From Ceratotherium simum simum (taxonomy: Eukaryota > Chordata > Mammalia > Perissodactyla > Rhinocerotidae), in contig NW_004454156.1 in the NCBI RefSeq assembly GCF_000283155.1, positions 40,497,635-40,561,634 on the forward strand: a stretch of DNA of 64,000 bases. Reading direction: 5' to 3'. Both the position numbers and the translations under genes were made by a program. Below the pieces are notes generated by a model that saw only the letters and a program-made list of their open reading frames with translations, did no database searches and was not told where the DNA came from. Shown here piece by piece: positions 26,135 to 38,299 of the stretch. Each line of letters begins with the position of its first letter. The first letter of the stretch is position 1.

Positions 26135-27353
26135 CCACTCCTTGTTGAGAGCTGCAGGATGTTTTTTCCAATTAAAATGCTAGCAAAGTGGTTAGATTTC
26201 AAACTAGCCCCCCAAATCTATTTATCATAGCAGAATTGAAATATGAGACGAGAAGAAGTGAAAGCAAAATGAAGCAAAACAGAAAGAGGATTAAGGAAGG
26301 AATAAGAAGAGACAGGAAAAAGTTACAAGGAGCCCACTCAGCAGAGAGAGTAGGTGGCCTATTCAAGGACGAAGTATAAATTAGGATAATTTCATCTATA
26401 GCAACAGATTAAATAACTTCTGTGGGCTGACTGGACACTAATCACCATGTGGAAGCTATCCTTAGAGGGGGAAAAGCATTCAGAATTCCAAGCCAGCGAC
26501 TTAGAAACGAACGGCTGGGTCAAGCCCATTTTTAAGTTGAGAACTTCCTGTATTTTACATTCCTAGACAAATGACAAGTGATAGTTGCAGTAAATTCTGC
26601 ATCTTGTTATCCATGGAGAGTAGCTAATTAAAAGGGAACAATTTGCATAAGGACCCTGTGCAGCCGAGGGGCTGCCCCTAAGGTGACCCAGAGGAGGAAG
26701 GGACAATCATTCTTATACACAAGTTCTCATTTTGTTCAGAACAGCACCTACTTCCTAACGCTAAGAAAAAACTGTGTTCCCATAAATAGAACACAAGCTC
26801 ATTTACCAAAAATGGACCTGCATAGCAACTGGGAGGTAAACATGGTGTTTATAGAAGATACACTTAACCTGCTACTAAGGTAGAGAAATTCTCTCTTTTC
26901 AAGGACTCACTTTCGTTTGAATACCTTCTCTGTGCAAAGCTGAGTTCCTATCTTTTCCATATATCTTTAAGAGTCATACTCATTGTTTCTTTTTAAATTA
27001 TTATTTCAAAACTCTAGAGCACCCCCCTCCAAAAAAAAAGGGCTTTTTAACTCACAACTCCACCACACCAAACAGCTATCTTTATTTTTCCCTTCCAACC
27101 TTGATCCCTATAATCCTCATCATTACTGTGGTTTATGCTTATGGTAAATCTTCCCTGCAGAGGCTAAACACACATATCAAATATTTTTAAGAGACTTGAT
27201 GTGTAAGCATAACATGTAAAACCTTAAGGAAAGGAAAGAAAGACATTATTATCCAAGTGATTTCTGCAAACTGTGCAGGAAAAGGAGGGTGATTGAAAGC
27301 AATGCATCAAAGAGATAATTAAGATGCTCCCAGGCTGGAGGCAAGGTCAAAAC
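26135..27353. other. Unique intronic sequence next to the LTBP1 exon
   Basis: No repeat or gene is recognised. An octamer-like atttgcat lies near 26640. Confidence 0.45.
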
Positions 27354-27359
27354 ACTCAC
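27354..27359 (-). promoter_or_regulatory. LTBP1: Splice donor (5' splice site) of the LTBP1 exon
   Basis: On the minus strand the exon ends ...cattctca and is followed by gtgagt, a full match to the intron side of the donor consensus. The GT occupies 27359-27358. Cutting here leaves CA of a Gln codon, to be completed by the next exon. Read-through meets an in-frame TGA at once. Confidence 0.88.
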
Positions 27360-27657
27360 TGAGAATGTATCTTCTGGGCGAGTCCTACGGAAGGCTTCGG
27401 CTTGAGGGTCAAGGTCATCTGAGCCATGGGACTGACTCTCGGGAGAGTGTCTGCCTTCTTAGATGAAGTGTGCTTTGCTGCTTGCTCAGGAGGGACCCAG
27501 GAGGAAGCAGCCCCGGGACTCTGCCCTCCAAAGACTGGTGATGAGGTGTCCTGGGCAACTGTCGTCTCACAGGCTTTGCCTTTGGTCCCTGGTTTACATA
27601 CACAGAGCTGAGGCCGGAGACACATCCCTCCGTTCTGGCACGGTGGAACACAGCTTG
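27360..27657 (-). CDS. LTBP1: LTBP1 internal coding exon (EGF-like domain plus linker)
   Basis: A 298 bp exon of latent TGF-beta binding protein 1, an extracellular matrix glycoprotein that binds the latent TGF-beta propeptide and anchors it to fibrillin and fibronectin matrix. The frame opens SCVPPCQNGG and has six cysteines spaced C-x3-C-x5-C-x5-C-x1-C-x8-C, which is an EGF-like domain. I see no calcium-binding D-x-D/N-E motif ahead of it. After the last Cys (KGKACE) comes a Ser/Pro/Lys-rich linker ending LTLKPKPSVG...KIHSQ, typical of the N-terminal region of LTBP1. The exon starts with two bases of a split codon (probably Pro) and ends with two bases of a split Gln codon, leaving 98 whole codons. 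No frameshift or stop lies inside. In-frame reading past either edge runs into intron, so the longer open frame (27356-27724) is not all coding. The LTBP1 assignment rests on remembered similarity to the human protein, including the distinctive linker. Paralogues LTBP2-4 fit less well. Confidence 0.93.
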
Positions 27658-27680
27658 CTGCAGAAAAGACAATACAAGAC
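27658..27680 (-). promoter_or_regulatory. LTBP1: Splice acceptor (3' splice site) of the LTBP1 exon
   Basis: On the minus strand the bases before the exon read tattgtcttttctgcag, a pyrimidine-rich tract ending in the invariant AG at 27659-27658. The exon begins at 27657, where protein similarity begins. A start here leaves codon phase 1 and regenerates a Pro-Ser-Cys junction. Confidence 0.88.
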
Positions 27681-27789
27681 ACAGCTTTGAAGAAAAGCAT
27701 TGCAGACTTCAGTAATTCTTCCAAAGGCTTAACAGTAGCATCAGGATGTTCCCCAATAAAATAAAACCATCCTTAAAGACATGACGACG

Positions 27790-28046
27790 ATGATGGTAGC
27801 TAATATTTATTAACAGCTTCCTATGTGCCAGGCACTGTTTTAATATATAGCAACAAATTTAATCCCCCAGCAACCGTTTTAAGTAGACATTTTATTTTGT
27901 CTCATTTTACTGATGAAGAAACAGACACTGGGATTATGTAATTTGCCAAAGGTCACACAATTATTAGTAAATAGAAGGGCTGGGATTTGAATCCAAGTGA
28001 ACTGGCTCCAAAGTCATCATTCTTAACCACTTTACTATAGCTGGCT
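27790..28046 (-). mobile_element. MIR SINE, nearly full length, reverse
   Basis: Reverse MIR in full order: gctaatatttattaacagct, gtgccaggcactgtttt, cattttactgatgaagaaac, aaaggtcacacaattattag, gctgggatttgaatcca, and aaccactttactatagctg. Confidence 0.88.
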
Positions 28047-28049
28047 CTC

Positions 28050-30030
28050 AGAAATGCACCACAAACACAGGGAGAACTTAAGAAAATGCTCTGCCCTTCC
28101 TTTTAAGTTGTGCTCTGTGGCTTAAGTATAAATTTTAGGTATCCAAACAAGACATGGTAAAAAACAAAAGCCCAAGCCCATTTCCCAACCCCCAAAAAAG
28201 CTCAACTACAGACTCCACCTTGCACAAACTATCAGGGTGTGGAGAGACTGCTTAGTCCAACCCACATTTTTTGTTTTCTACATGAGAGAAAACCAAGGGC
28301 AGAAAGGTTGAGTAACCCAATACACACTTTTATACTTAAAAGAAAAAAAAAAAAAAGCCAATACACGGTATACCATGGCTAATTTTATAATGAATGGCAA
28401 CCAAAAAGAAACAACCTCTTTATCTCCTACTTACTAGGATGTGCGTACTTTCAATCACCAGACTTGTGGTCAAGTAGAGTTTTAAAGTGAGCAGGGCTCT
28501 GGGTCATGGGTAAGGGAGGGACTTTGTCATAGGCAAAGTCTCATGGGAGTTTAGATGTTACTGACTTAAGTTTCATTAGGTTAATGTCATAGGCCTGTAG
28601 ACCTCATTCCTTCAGTCCTTTATTTGTCCAAATACATTTATTTATGCCAACCTATTGCTATCAGTCCACTTTTGACTTAAACTCTTGGTCCTGAGGCAGA
28701 TCACAATACTACATCTCCCATAAAATTCAATGCAAGATTCAGTCCACAAAATAATTCCAAATAGATGAGGGAAATGAACCAGACATGAGGCTGAGTTATG
28801 GAAGAGCCAAACAACCAAGACCTATAAAGCCCTGAAACCTAATGATTTTCTACAAAAGAGAAAAGATACTTTTCCCATCTTTCTACAATACAATTCCTAT
28901 TAGTTATAGCAAATAATGATAAGAAATGGATCTCATGTGTCAGAATACTAGGGTGACAAATTTTCCAAAAGTTGGGAAGGATTCTTAAAAAAAAAAAAAA
29001 AAAGAAAAATGCAGCCAGCTCCCTAGATGACCTTGGGGTAGGTTACTTAACCTTGGCCTCTGTACCTGTATGTGTTTGGGGGCAAGGGGAGGGCAGTAGC
29101 TGCTTGTTCTAAAATAGTCCCCAACGGCTCTTCCCATATTAGGCTTCTAGAATTCAAAGTTAAAAGCTATGCACTTCTAGAGTTCATGATTCTAATTTAT
29201 CAGCATTTTCCTCGCTGACTGATGATCATCAGGTCCCTACTCGGCCATGGTTATTAATGGAATTCACAGGAGTGGAAATGGGTTCCACCTAGAGAGAGCA
29301 GAAGTGGCCACGAGCAAGGACTGGACTGGACTTTCAAAGCTGAGCCTCTGCCAGGATCACCCCCAGGCACGTTCATGTGTACATTCTCTTCATGCTTTCG
29401 ATTAGAAACATGTTTCAGTTTAACATCTGAGAATGATTTCCGCTCCTCCTCCCTCCCAAGGTGTACTTGCAAAGCCTACTCATCTACCAGGAAGGCTGCA
29501 CAGAGCAGCTTACAAAAGCTGGTACCTAGATGGAGGCCACGGACTGAAATCTTCCAAAATACCCCTGAGAATATGCAACAAGAACCTGTCTATAGAAGGA
29601 CATGGATGGATCAGAAGTGTAAAAGGGTAGTGACTTTTTTTGAACTTTTCAAATTTTGCATGTGGTTGGGTAAGGGGGATAGGAAAAGAATAACAAAAGA
29701 AACAAAACTTTAAACTCACAAAAATTTTCTACTGGAAGAAAAAGAACATGTTACATAATAGATTGACTATATACAATACCACCCCTTTCCAGCAAATTTT
29801 AAAAGGACAATAAGAGAATGCAATTTTCTCTTCTACCTGCCCCACTTAGGCTGAGGCAGCAGCCCCCTGGAGCCTGCAGACAGGAGAAGCTGGCTTGAAC
29901 AGAGGGGGACATATTCCCTAATTGCCAAGGCCCTCACATGACATGAAAAGCAAAACTCATGTCCTGCAACCACATTTCACCAAGCCATTTTTCCTACGAT
30001 ATGCTGACCTCATGCACTAGTGGTCCTCAC
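28050..30030. other. Mostly unique intronic sequence
   Basis: Contains A runs and a small MIR remnant at about 29012-29075 (gatgaccttggggtaggtta cttaacc). No gene is seen. Confidence 0.45.
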
Positions 30031-30035
30031 GTGGC

Positions 30036-30203
30036 ACTTCTCAAAGTGCAGTGCTCGGACCAGCAGCAGCAGCATCACCTGGAAGCGCTTGAGAAATGCA
30101 CTTTCTCAGGCTGCCCCAGGCCTGCTAAATCCAAAACCAGAGCCCAGCAATCAGACTGCCCTCCAGGTGAGTCCCATGCGCACTCAAGTTTGAAAAGCAC
30201 TGA
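30036..30203 (-). mobile_element. MER5A-type hAT element
   Basis: cacttctcaaagtgcagtgc, gaccagcagcagcagcatca cctgg and ccaggtgagtcccatgcgca ... gtttgaaaagcactg match MER5A read in reverse. Confidence 0.8.
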
Positions 30204-30652
30204 CACACAGCATTCCAGAATTGGCACTCTTCCACCAGCAAGTTTTTGAGGATTTGTATTTTTATAATTGCAAGTTTGACGTTTTCACACTACAATTGTT
30301 TTTTATTTTATTGAATTCTTGCTGTGATAAAAGTGTTTACCTTGCTCTTTTATTTTGAATGCAAAAAATTAAAACCTTTCCATGGGACCGAATTCTCAAG
30401 ATAATTATGGGTCCCTCCCAAAAGTTTATACATTTGTCACCATCTACTTCATGACCACGTAAAAATGTGTAGGCATTTATGCGAAAACTGTTATTCTAAG
30501 TGAGGTGTTGAACTACGTGCAATATTAAAAATAAATGTTACAGAAGTACTTTAAAAACGTTTTTTTCCACTGGTTGATTCTGCATTGGCCTGGCCAGATG
30601 TGGTTCAACACAATGAGTAAACACTACATCAAGATCTTATCAGTGGGCTGGG

Positions 30653-30848
30653 CAGTGGTTCTCAGGCTGTGCTGCACATTAGAATTACCTGGGGAGCTTG
30701 TAAAACTCTCAAAACCCAGGCCTAACTCCAGGCCAATTGAATCAGAATCTCTGGGGGAGGGGCCCAGCCATCAGTATTCCCTTTTTTCTTTTTTTTCTTT
30801 TTTAACTCTCCAGGTGATTGCAATGTGCAGCCAAGCTTGAGAACCAGT
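30653..30848 (+). mobile_element. MER20-type hAT element
   Basis: cagtggttctcaggctgtgc tgcacattagaattacctgg ggagctt ... gaatcagaatctctggggga ... caatgtgcagccaagcttga gaacca. This is a close match to MER20 with a small pyrimidine expansion inside. Confidence 0.9.
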
Positions 30849-30879
30849 AGGTTAGGGAACAAAATCCTAATCCAGACTT

Positions 30880-31300
30880 GCTGACAGACGAGTCTTCCTA
30901 AAACGCAGCACTTTGAATTTTTTCTCCATCATTCAAAAACTTCCAACACATTTTAGCTGCCCATGAGATACATTCAAGACCCTCTACATCTGGTCCCAAC
31001 ACCCCTTTCCACCCCTATTGCGCCCTGGTCCATCCCTGCAGAAGCTCACCACTCCTCACCTCGCACACAGGGTACCCTGCCCTGGAACACAGGCCCCTCA
31101 AGCTCTTGCGTATCTGAAACCTCCTCCTTCTCGATGAAGTCTTTCCCAAATGCCCACCCACCCCTACCAGGATCTTTTCATCATCTGAACGCGTGTCCCG
31201 TTTTCCTCATTCACTTCACATTCCACAGGTACTGTCACACATCATTAATCATCTTTTAACAAACTTCTCTCTTATTTCCCGATTATAAACTGTAAGCCTA
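30880..31300 (+). mobile_element. L2 LINE fragment
   Basis: Pyrimidine-rich L2 3' text: caagaccctctacatctggt, tgatgaagtctttcccaaat-like region, and gattataaactgtaagccta. It is diverged. Confidence 0.62.
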
Positions 31301-31304
31301 GTTA

Positions 31305-32010
31305 ATTGGCTTGTGCAGAACTTTTCGTAGCCTAGGATGGCAGCCTGAGCTCATCTTGCTTGATTAACTGACGTGAAAGTGGAGCCACTCCTTTCCAAAG
31401 GATGCTGGGATTTAAGGACATTTGTAACAGGAAGATAATCAATGGGCTCTTAATCATTACGTAATAATGTCTACACCTCCGGACTTGGTTTGCATGTTGT
31501 TCAATCAAACAGTCTCCAATCCTTCAAAGATGTTTTTTAATCAAAATTAATATTAAAATATACCCTGCTAATATATTAGGTCTGAAGTGGCATTTAACAG
31601 TATGTTGTAGTTCCCCGTTAAAGAAACAGTTTTAGAAGCCCAGACTCAATGTGTTCTGGAACTCTGAAGGGTAGTGACACTGTGAAACAAACTGGTCAAA
31701 GACTAACAGAACAGGACATCACAAATGGCTGGTAGGAGCTGTGACAAGTTACTAAACTTACAGTACAAAAGCGCATTAAGGGAGTTAGCCTAAGAAGTGC
31801 AGGTGCGGTAGAAAAAAAGAGCTTCTGAGAGATACTCAGTTTGTGAAAAGGAACCAGAAAGTTCTGGGTGGGGAGGACGGGACAGCCACAATTCATAAAG
31901 TAGATAATCCAATAAAAGTACTTCTGCACCAGATAAGCACAGGGAATTAACCCTGTAACTACCCCCTCCCTCCATCCGAAACATAGAACAATGATTTTTT
32001 AAAAATTTTT
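31305..32010. other. Unique intronic sequence, possibly regulatory
   Basis: Non-repetitive. Includes the palindrome attacgtaat at 31456-31465 within evenly complex AT-rich sequence. No gene is seen. Confidence 0.4.
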
Positions 32011-32754
32011 TTAAGTTAAAAAGATGGATTTCCATGGCTGGCCAGGATGGAATAACTGTTACCAAACAAGCCTGTTTGCCATAACCTACTAGAAAACTGC
32101 ATGAAAGATGTAAAACAACTGTTTTCAGACACTGGGCCACTGGCAACAAGGGACTGTGACTCCTAAGAGAAGGAAATCAAAGAGGTGAGCCTACGATCAG
32201 CCCAACCAGCTGCAGGAGGCACTTTGCAGACCACGGTGCAGGGAGGAACCAAGCTGAACACCATGGTTTCCTGAGCTAAAACCTCAGGGGGCTGAGCGGC
32301 TGGAATCTGCAGGTCAGAGTCCTGGAGAGGAGGGAGCTGAACAGAGAGACAGCCCAGAGATCTGCAGAGGTGCCCTGAGCCTTCGCCTGATACTAAGCTG
32401 CACAGCCATAGGGTGAAACATCACGGGGCCAAACTACCCAGGACCTGTAAGCTGCAAATTCCCAGTCCTGACCTGCCAGAGTCGGGACATTCAGTAGAGA
32501 CCCCAGAATTAAACTCCTTTTAAGAGGAGAGCAAAACCTCAATATCAAAATCAGCCCAGAAGAGTGCACAAAAGAAAACTAACACACAAATCACAGCTGT
32601 GAATACAGATGAAAAATACCTAAACAAAATATTAGCAAATCAAATACAGCAGTATTTCAAAACAGAAAAGCAAGCAGAACTCCAGAGATATAAGGATGAC
32701 TTTAATGTCAACAAATCTATCAATGGAATTCCCCATGTTAAAAAATTAAATGAG

Positions 32755-33051
32755 GGCCGGCCCGGTGGCTTGGCGGTTAAGTGCGCTTGCTCCGCTACTG
32801 GCGGCCCAGGTTTGGATCCCGGGCGCACACCGACGCACCGCTTCTCCGGCCATGCTGAGGCCGCGTCCCACATACAGCAACTAGAAGGATGGGCACCTAT
32901 GACACAACTATCTACTGGGGCTTTGGGGAGAAAAAAAAAGGAGGACGATTGGCAATAGATGTTAGCTCAGAGCCGGTCTTCCTCAGCAAAAAACAAAAAC
33001 AGGAGGATTAGCACGCATGTTAGCTCAGGGCTGATCTTCCTCACAAAAAAA
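32755..33051 (+). mobile_element. ERE SINE, long form
   Basis: ggccggcccggtggcttggc head with A box, gtttggatcccgggcgcaca, acatacagcaactagaagga, ctggggctttggggag and two ttagctcag modules. The duplication is aaaaattaaatgag (32741-32754) against aaaaatttaaatgag (from about 33052). Confidence 0.93.
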
Positions 33052-33378
33052 AAAAAATTTAAATGAGAATTTATCCAACGAATGCAGAAAATCTTCTAAT
33101 AAAATTCGTCACTTATTCACGATAACAAACAAAAACTGTTAGCAATTAGGAATATAAAGGGATTTCCCTGTTCTGGTAAACAGTACCTACAGCAATTCCC
33201 ACAATGAACTGCATAACAAACCCTACAGCAAATACTACGAGGAAACTGTAGAAGCATTTTCTATCAAAGTGGGAAACAAGTCTAAATGCCCACAATAACC
33301 TCCAATAGTTGCTGTTGTATTGTAGGTCCCAGCCAACACGGCAAAACAAGAAATAAAAGGTCCAAGAACTAGAAAGGA

Positions 33379-33575
33379 GGGGGCTGACCCTGTGGCTGAG
33401 TGGTAAAAGTTCCGGACACTCTGCTTCAGTGGCCCAGGTTTGCGGGTTCAGAACTCGGGATCAGACCTACTGCACTTGTCAAGCCATGCCGTGGCAGCAA
33501 CCCACATACAAAATAGAGGAAGACTGGTACAGATGTTAGCTCAGGGCGAATCTTCCTCAGCAAAAAACAAAAAAA
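33379..33575 (+). mobile_element. ERE SINE
   Basis: gggctgaccctgtggctgag head and acccacatacaaaatagagg aagactgg body. The duplication is aagaactagaaagga (33364-33378) against aagaactaaaaagga (33576-33590). Confidence 0.9.
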
Positions 33576-35044
33576 AAGAACTAAAAAGGAAGAAACAAAT
33601 GTATCATTATTTGCAGTTTACCTAAGTGTCTATGTAGATAATCCAAAAGATTCTACAAACTATTATAACTAAGACAATGTGGTACAGGTTCAGAGATAGA
33701 AAAACAGATCAATGAAATATAACAGAAAGCTTAGAAACAAACACATACATATGGAGCTTTGTGACATGATGGAGGAGATATAACATCTGTGGTGAAACAA
33801 TGGACTAAATAAATGGTGCTGGAAAAGAAACAGTCATCCATCTAAAAAAATTAAAATTAGTCACACAAGAATATACATTACAAATCTTTAAAACCTTTAA
33901 CAGAAAATGTGAGAGAATATCTTCATGATTTGGGGTAAGAATTTCTCAAATGTGAAACAGTATGTATAAATCAAAAAGGACTGATAAACTATACCAAAAT
34001 TTAAGACATCATACACAAAATTGAAAGCCAAACACAAAGAGAAGACACTTGCAGTATATTTAACAAAGGATTAGTAACCAGATATATCAAAAAATTCCTA
34101 AAAATCAATAGAAAAACAAAGAAAAAATGGACAAATGATATGAACTGGCTATTCATAGATGATGAAATGTGAGTAGCAAATAAACATGAAGAGATACTCA
34201 ACCTCTCCAATTATCAGAGAACTGCAAATCAAAACAACATTGAGATGCAATTCCACACTCAAAAGACTGGCAATAAATCCATTACCACCAAGTGTTAGCA
34301 AAGAAATAGGGAAACGGGAACACCCATACACTGCTCACGAGGGTATTTTTATACTCACCTCTGTGAAAAGCAATTTGGCAATATCTAGTAAGGTTATTAT
34401 GTGAAAACCCTACTACCCAGCAATTTCACTTCTAGACTGTCCATGTGCTCAAGGAGACATACACAGGAATGTTCACTGCATACCAATTACGGTAGGAAAA
34501 TATTGGCATTGACAGACAAATTGACAAATAAACTGTGGTATATTCATACAATGGAATACTATACAGCAGTTAAAATCATTGTCTAGATCTAGACCTAGCA
34601 ACATGGATGGATCTTGAAATTAATGTTGACTGAAGAAAGTAAATTACAAGATGCTACTTTATGATACTGTTCTTTATATGATCACATTATAACTGTCCAT
34701 GTAATTTTTAAATATATAAAACATTTTTTGTTTTTATGGATACATAAATCAACAAAAGCATAAAAATATGTAGTGGATTCACACTAAATCCATGACAGTG
34801 ATCACCTGTGGGAAAGAAGCTGAATAATACCAGAGAAGGAAATAGGTCACTTTATTGGAATATTTTTTTCTTAAAAAAAAAAAAGAAAGATGGGTAGCAA
34901 AGATGATGACAAGTAGACCCATATCAACTGGGGGTAGCAGATACATAGGTGCTTACTACTGTATTCTTTGCACTTGTCTGTATATTTTTCAGTTTCTTCA
35001 AAATCAAAATAATTTTTTAAAAATAATCCAACAAAAGGCAATTG

Positions 35045-36690
35045 AGGATTGAAGACAGTTAAAATCTCTTCCTTAATCACAGGGTGAAGAAGCAATGACA
35101 GGGATGGGGATGAGGTGGGTCAAAAGTGGCAGAAATTGCCATCATGATAAGGATGAACTCAGTGTGCACATCCTGGGCTTGCAGACAGCCAACATCAAGA
35201 CCTGGGTGGGCAGAACTGGTTAAAAAAAAAGAAAAAAAAATCCTACTCCATCCTGACTGCCAGTATGGTTTTCTAAAAACACTCTTTCATCACTTGAAAC
35301 AATCAAATTCTCAATTTTTACCCCAAATAGTAAATACTCTCAGATTTCTTCCACATTTGAATTCCACTCCAGTTTGACAAGCTGATCCTAATGTTCTTTA
35401 AAAGTTCAGTGACTGTATTTTTAGGAAGTAACCCATGCCCTGAAGCTCAGCCTCTATTGCTTTTAATTCTAAAAAAGTAACTCCTAGTTATATTTAAAAC
35501 TTCGTCCCAGCCCACACGGGGCAAACAGTGTGACTCTCTGCCCCTCGCCTTTCTCTCCAAACAAGTTGCAGCATGTCTACCACATGTGTCCCAGGGAGAA
35601 ATGCAAGTCTAGCCGTGTCTCCTGTGATCAGAGACAGCAGGTGAGAAATTGCTTTGCTGTGTATGTCTTCAGAGTAATTCCCAGCTGCCCTTTGAAGTTA
35701 TTCAATAACACTAAGTGATATCGGATCACAAGAAGCATAGCATGAGGTCACACATTTCAGTCTTCTCTGTCTGCTCCTTGTACCAAACCCAAATAAATAC
35801 TGTAATTTCATTGTAAATGTCTCTGGGTCAGCTTCCTCCAAAACCCCTCAAGAGCAAAAAATAATCGTATAACATCCGAATGCCTTTTCTAACTATCTAG
35901 CCTTGTGGAATAATGAAGAAATCCACTTAATTTAGTTTTATGGATAGGTAAACCATGCACCGACAGTTAATAACTCTTATGGGTTTTGATCATTACGAGA
36001 ATCCATGGGAAATACGTCAGGGGTGTGTGTGTGCTCTCCTTGTTCTCTCTCCTCCAAGAGAACTATCAAGAAGCACAGACTTTCTCCCACTCCTGCCACT
36101 CCGGCCACATTTTTAATCTAGTCTCAAGTGACAACATAACCAAGCAGATAGTCAGATGGTTGAGCACAGCACAAATTACATGGAATACAAGTCACAAAGG
36201 TCGTGTGCAGAATCTCACGGCTTTACGCAAGGGTTTAATGCCTTTACGTCAAATACTGAGCCCTCATCTGCCTAATTCCCCAGGATCTGTGCTCTGGAAG
36301 GTTGAGGTTCTCCAAGCCTGGGCTCAGCAGGAGTGGCTTGTTACCATGTGATTTAATTTAAAATAGGTGGTCAGCTGGGGCCAAACACACCCCTCCCAAT
36401 GCCATCAATAACTATGAAATCACTCACGGAGCAGAACATAATTAAGTCGTAAGTCATGTAAGGAAAACCCACCAGCGGTTTTTCCAGGTTCTGTTTCTGG
36501 TCGTATTAGCTGTTTTTATAAAGTGTTTTTTTTCTTTAAGTCAATGAAAAAAAAAAGAAAAGAAAAAGTTAAAGATCTACGGTTTAGACTATTAAACATT
36601 TAATTAAAAATAGCAAGAAAAGAGAAAAACCAGAAAAAGATTTTCAGAAAATGCTATTATATACAAAGAATCCACAAAAGTTGTCTTTAA
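35045..36690. other. Unique intronic sequence
   Basis: No gene or clear repeat is seen. The open frame at 35986-36351 (121 codons) has no recognisable protein features. Confidence 0.4.
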
Positions 36691-37121
36691 CAAGTTAAGA
36701 ACAAAATAAAAAAAATTTTTTTTTAAATGAAAAGGACAGAAATAGACAATTAAGACAAAAGAAAATGCAATTAGTAAATAAACTTGTAGAGTAATGTCCA
36801 AATTGATTAAGTCATCAAAAGAAATGCAAACTAAAACAAGGAGATAAAACATTATGGTTACTTAATTTTTTAAAAAAACACATAAAAATACTGACACAAA
36901 GTGCCACAAAGGTGGTGGTAAAATGGTATAAGTGGGTTAGAAAGCAGTTTAACATTTCAAATATTTCAGTAGCCTCATTTCTAGAAACTTATCCTAGGAA
37001 AATAGTCAAAAAAGGAAATAACTATATGAATACATATGTCCAGCTGGCTACAGCAGTGTTATTTATACCAATGAAAAATTCAAAAGAAGCATACAGGTTG
37101 AGTATGGAATTATAGCCATTC

Positions 37122-37136
37122 AAAATTAGAATTACA
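37122..37136. repeat. Left target-site duplication of the RPL36 retrocopy
   Basis: aaaattagaattaca, repeated exactly at 37541-37555 just after the poly(A) tail. It marks the original integration site. Confidence 0.9.
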
Positions 37137-37540
<404 letters not shown>

Positions 37541-37544
<4 letters not shown>

Positions 37545-37555
37545 TTAGAATTACA
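37541..37555. repeat. Right target-site duplication of the RPL36 retrocopy
   Basis: aaaattagaattaca, identical to 37122-37136. Its leading As cannot be separated from the poly(A) tail. Confidence 0.9.
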
Positions 37556-37839
37556 AAGTGATGCTATAAGTTTTTTAAATGTTGATACTAATTAATGTGG
37601 AAAAAATGTTATTTTGTTACCAGTCATCCATTAAGCATCTTCTCTAATAACAGTATATTTGTGCACTAATGCTAGTACATATATATGATAAATACAAACG
37701 GGTTTTACAGACTGTAAACTATTATGCACATGGAGTATTATTATAATTGACATCTTTATAGTTCATTGGAAGACTATTACTAAATAATAAATCTATAATC
37801 TTGTTTTAAGCCCATATTATCTTTCTTTATTCATCATTC

Positions 37840-38110
37840 AAACATTGAGCCCCTCTCCCTTATATACTAGCACTGTGCCAAGAACTGTGGATAAAAAGAT
37901 GAAGAAGACGAATTTCCTGCTCTCAAGGAGATCAGAGGCCAGTAGGGAAGACAGACAAGTGTAGAAAAAAAAATCACCATACAGTTCTGTGGTGGAATAT
38001 AAAGGTACAGAAGGAATGAGAAACGAGGAGTCCTAATTGGCAATCAATAAATATTTGTGAATTATTATATTCAAGGGACCAAAAAGGATACCAAGAATTC
38101 TTAGAATGGT
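37840..38110 (-). mobile_element. L2 LINE 3' fragment, reverse
   Basis: catcattcaaacattgagcc ... actagcactgtgccaagaac tgtggataaaaagatgaag ... tctcaaggagatcagag is the L2 tail read backwards. Confidence 0.6.
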
Positions 38111-38164
38111 TTGCTTCCTTGAGGAGCTATAAAATCCCCCCTGCCCAAGATCACCTACTGATGG

Positions 38165-38290
38165 GAGCAGGCAGTGGGGTGAGACAAGGCTGGGCTCTGG
38201 AGCCACACAGATGTGAGTCCGAACTGCCCCCACCCCCCAGCTGTGTGTCCTTTGGCCAGTTGCCAAGTTTGACCTGCGCCTTAGTCCTTC
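38165..38290 (+). mobile_element. MIR SINE fragment
   Basis: ctgggctctggagccacaca gatgtgagtccgaactgccc and gctgtgtgtcctttggccag ttgcc fit the MIR 5' half. Confidence 0.65.
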
Positions 38291-38299
38291 ACTTGACAA

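Larger units (their letters stand above)
1..27359 (-). other. LTBP1: LTBP1 intron downstream of the exon (partial)
   Basis: This is inferred to be intron because LTBP1 is transcribed on the minus strand and the next coding exon of the family was not seen at lower coordinates. That exon should carry another stretch of linker and the first hybrid/8-Cys-type domains. The interval holds only repeats and non-coding sequence. Exons shorter than about 60 codons could be missed by eye. Confidence 0.75.
32016..35040 (+). mobile_element. Internally deleted L1 LINE with two nested EREs
   Basis: L1 5' region-like sequence (32016-32590: tttccatggctggccaggat, gacactgggccactggcaac, ggaggcactttgcagaccac) passes directly into ORF2 reverse transcriptase text at about 32600 (frame reads LNKILANQIQQY). 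The rest of ORF2 and the 3' region follow, down to about 35040 (aatggacaaatgatatgaac, acccagcaatttcacttcta, ggtatattcatacaatggaa). ORF1 and most of ORF2 are missing. EREs interrupt it at 32755-33051 and 33379-33575. It is non-coding. Confidence 0.75.

Noticed and set aside
27415..27672. Other open frames overlapping the LTBP1 exon on both strands
   Set aside because: They are alternative-frame shadows. They lack the EGF cysteine pattern and ignore the splice sites.
32599..32958. 119-codon frame beginning like a LINE reverse transcriptase
   Set aside because: An L1 remnant fused by read-through into an ERE. No functional domain is complete.
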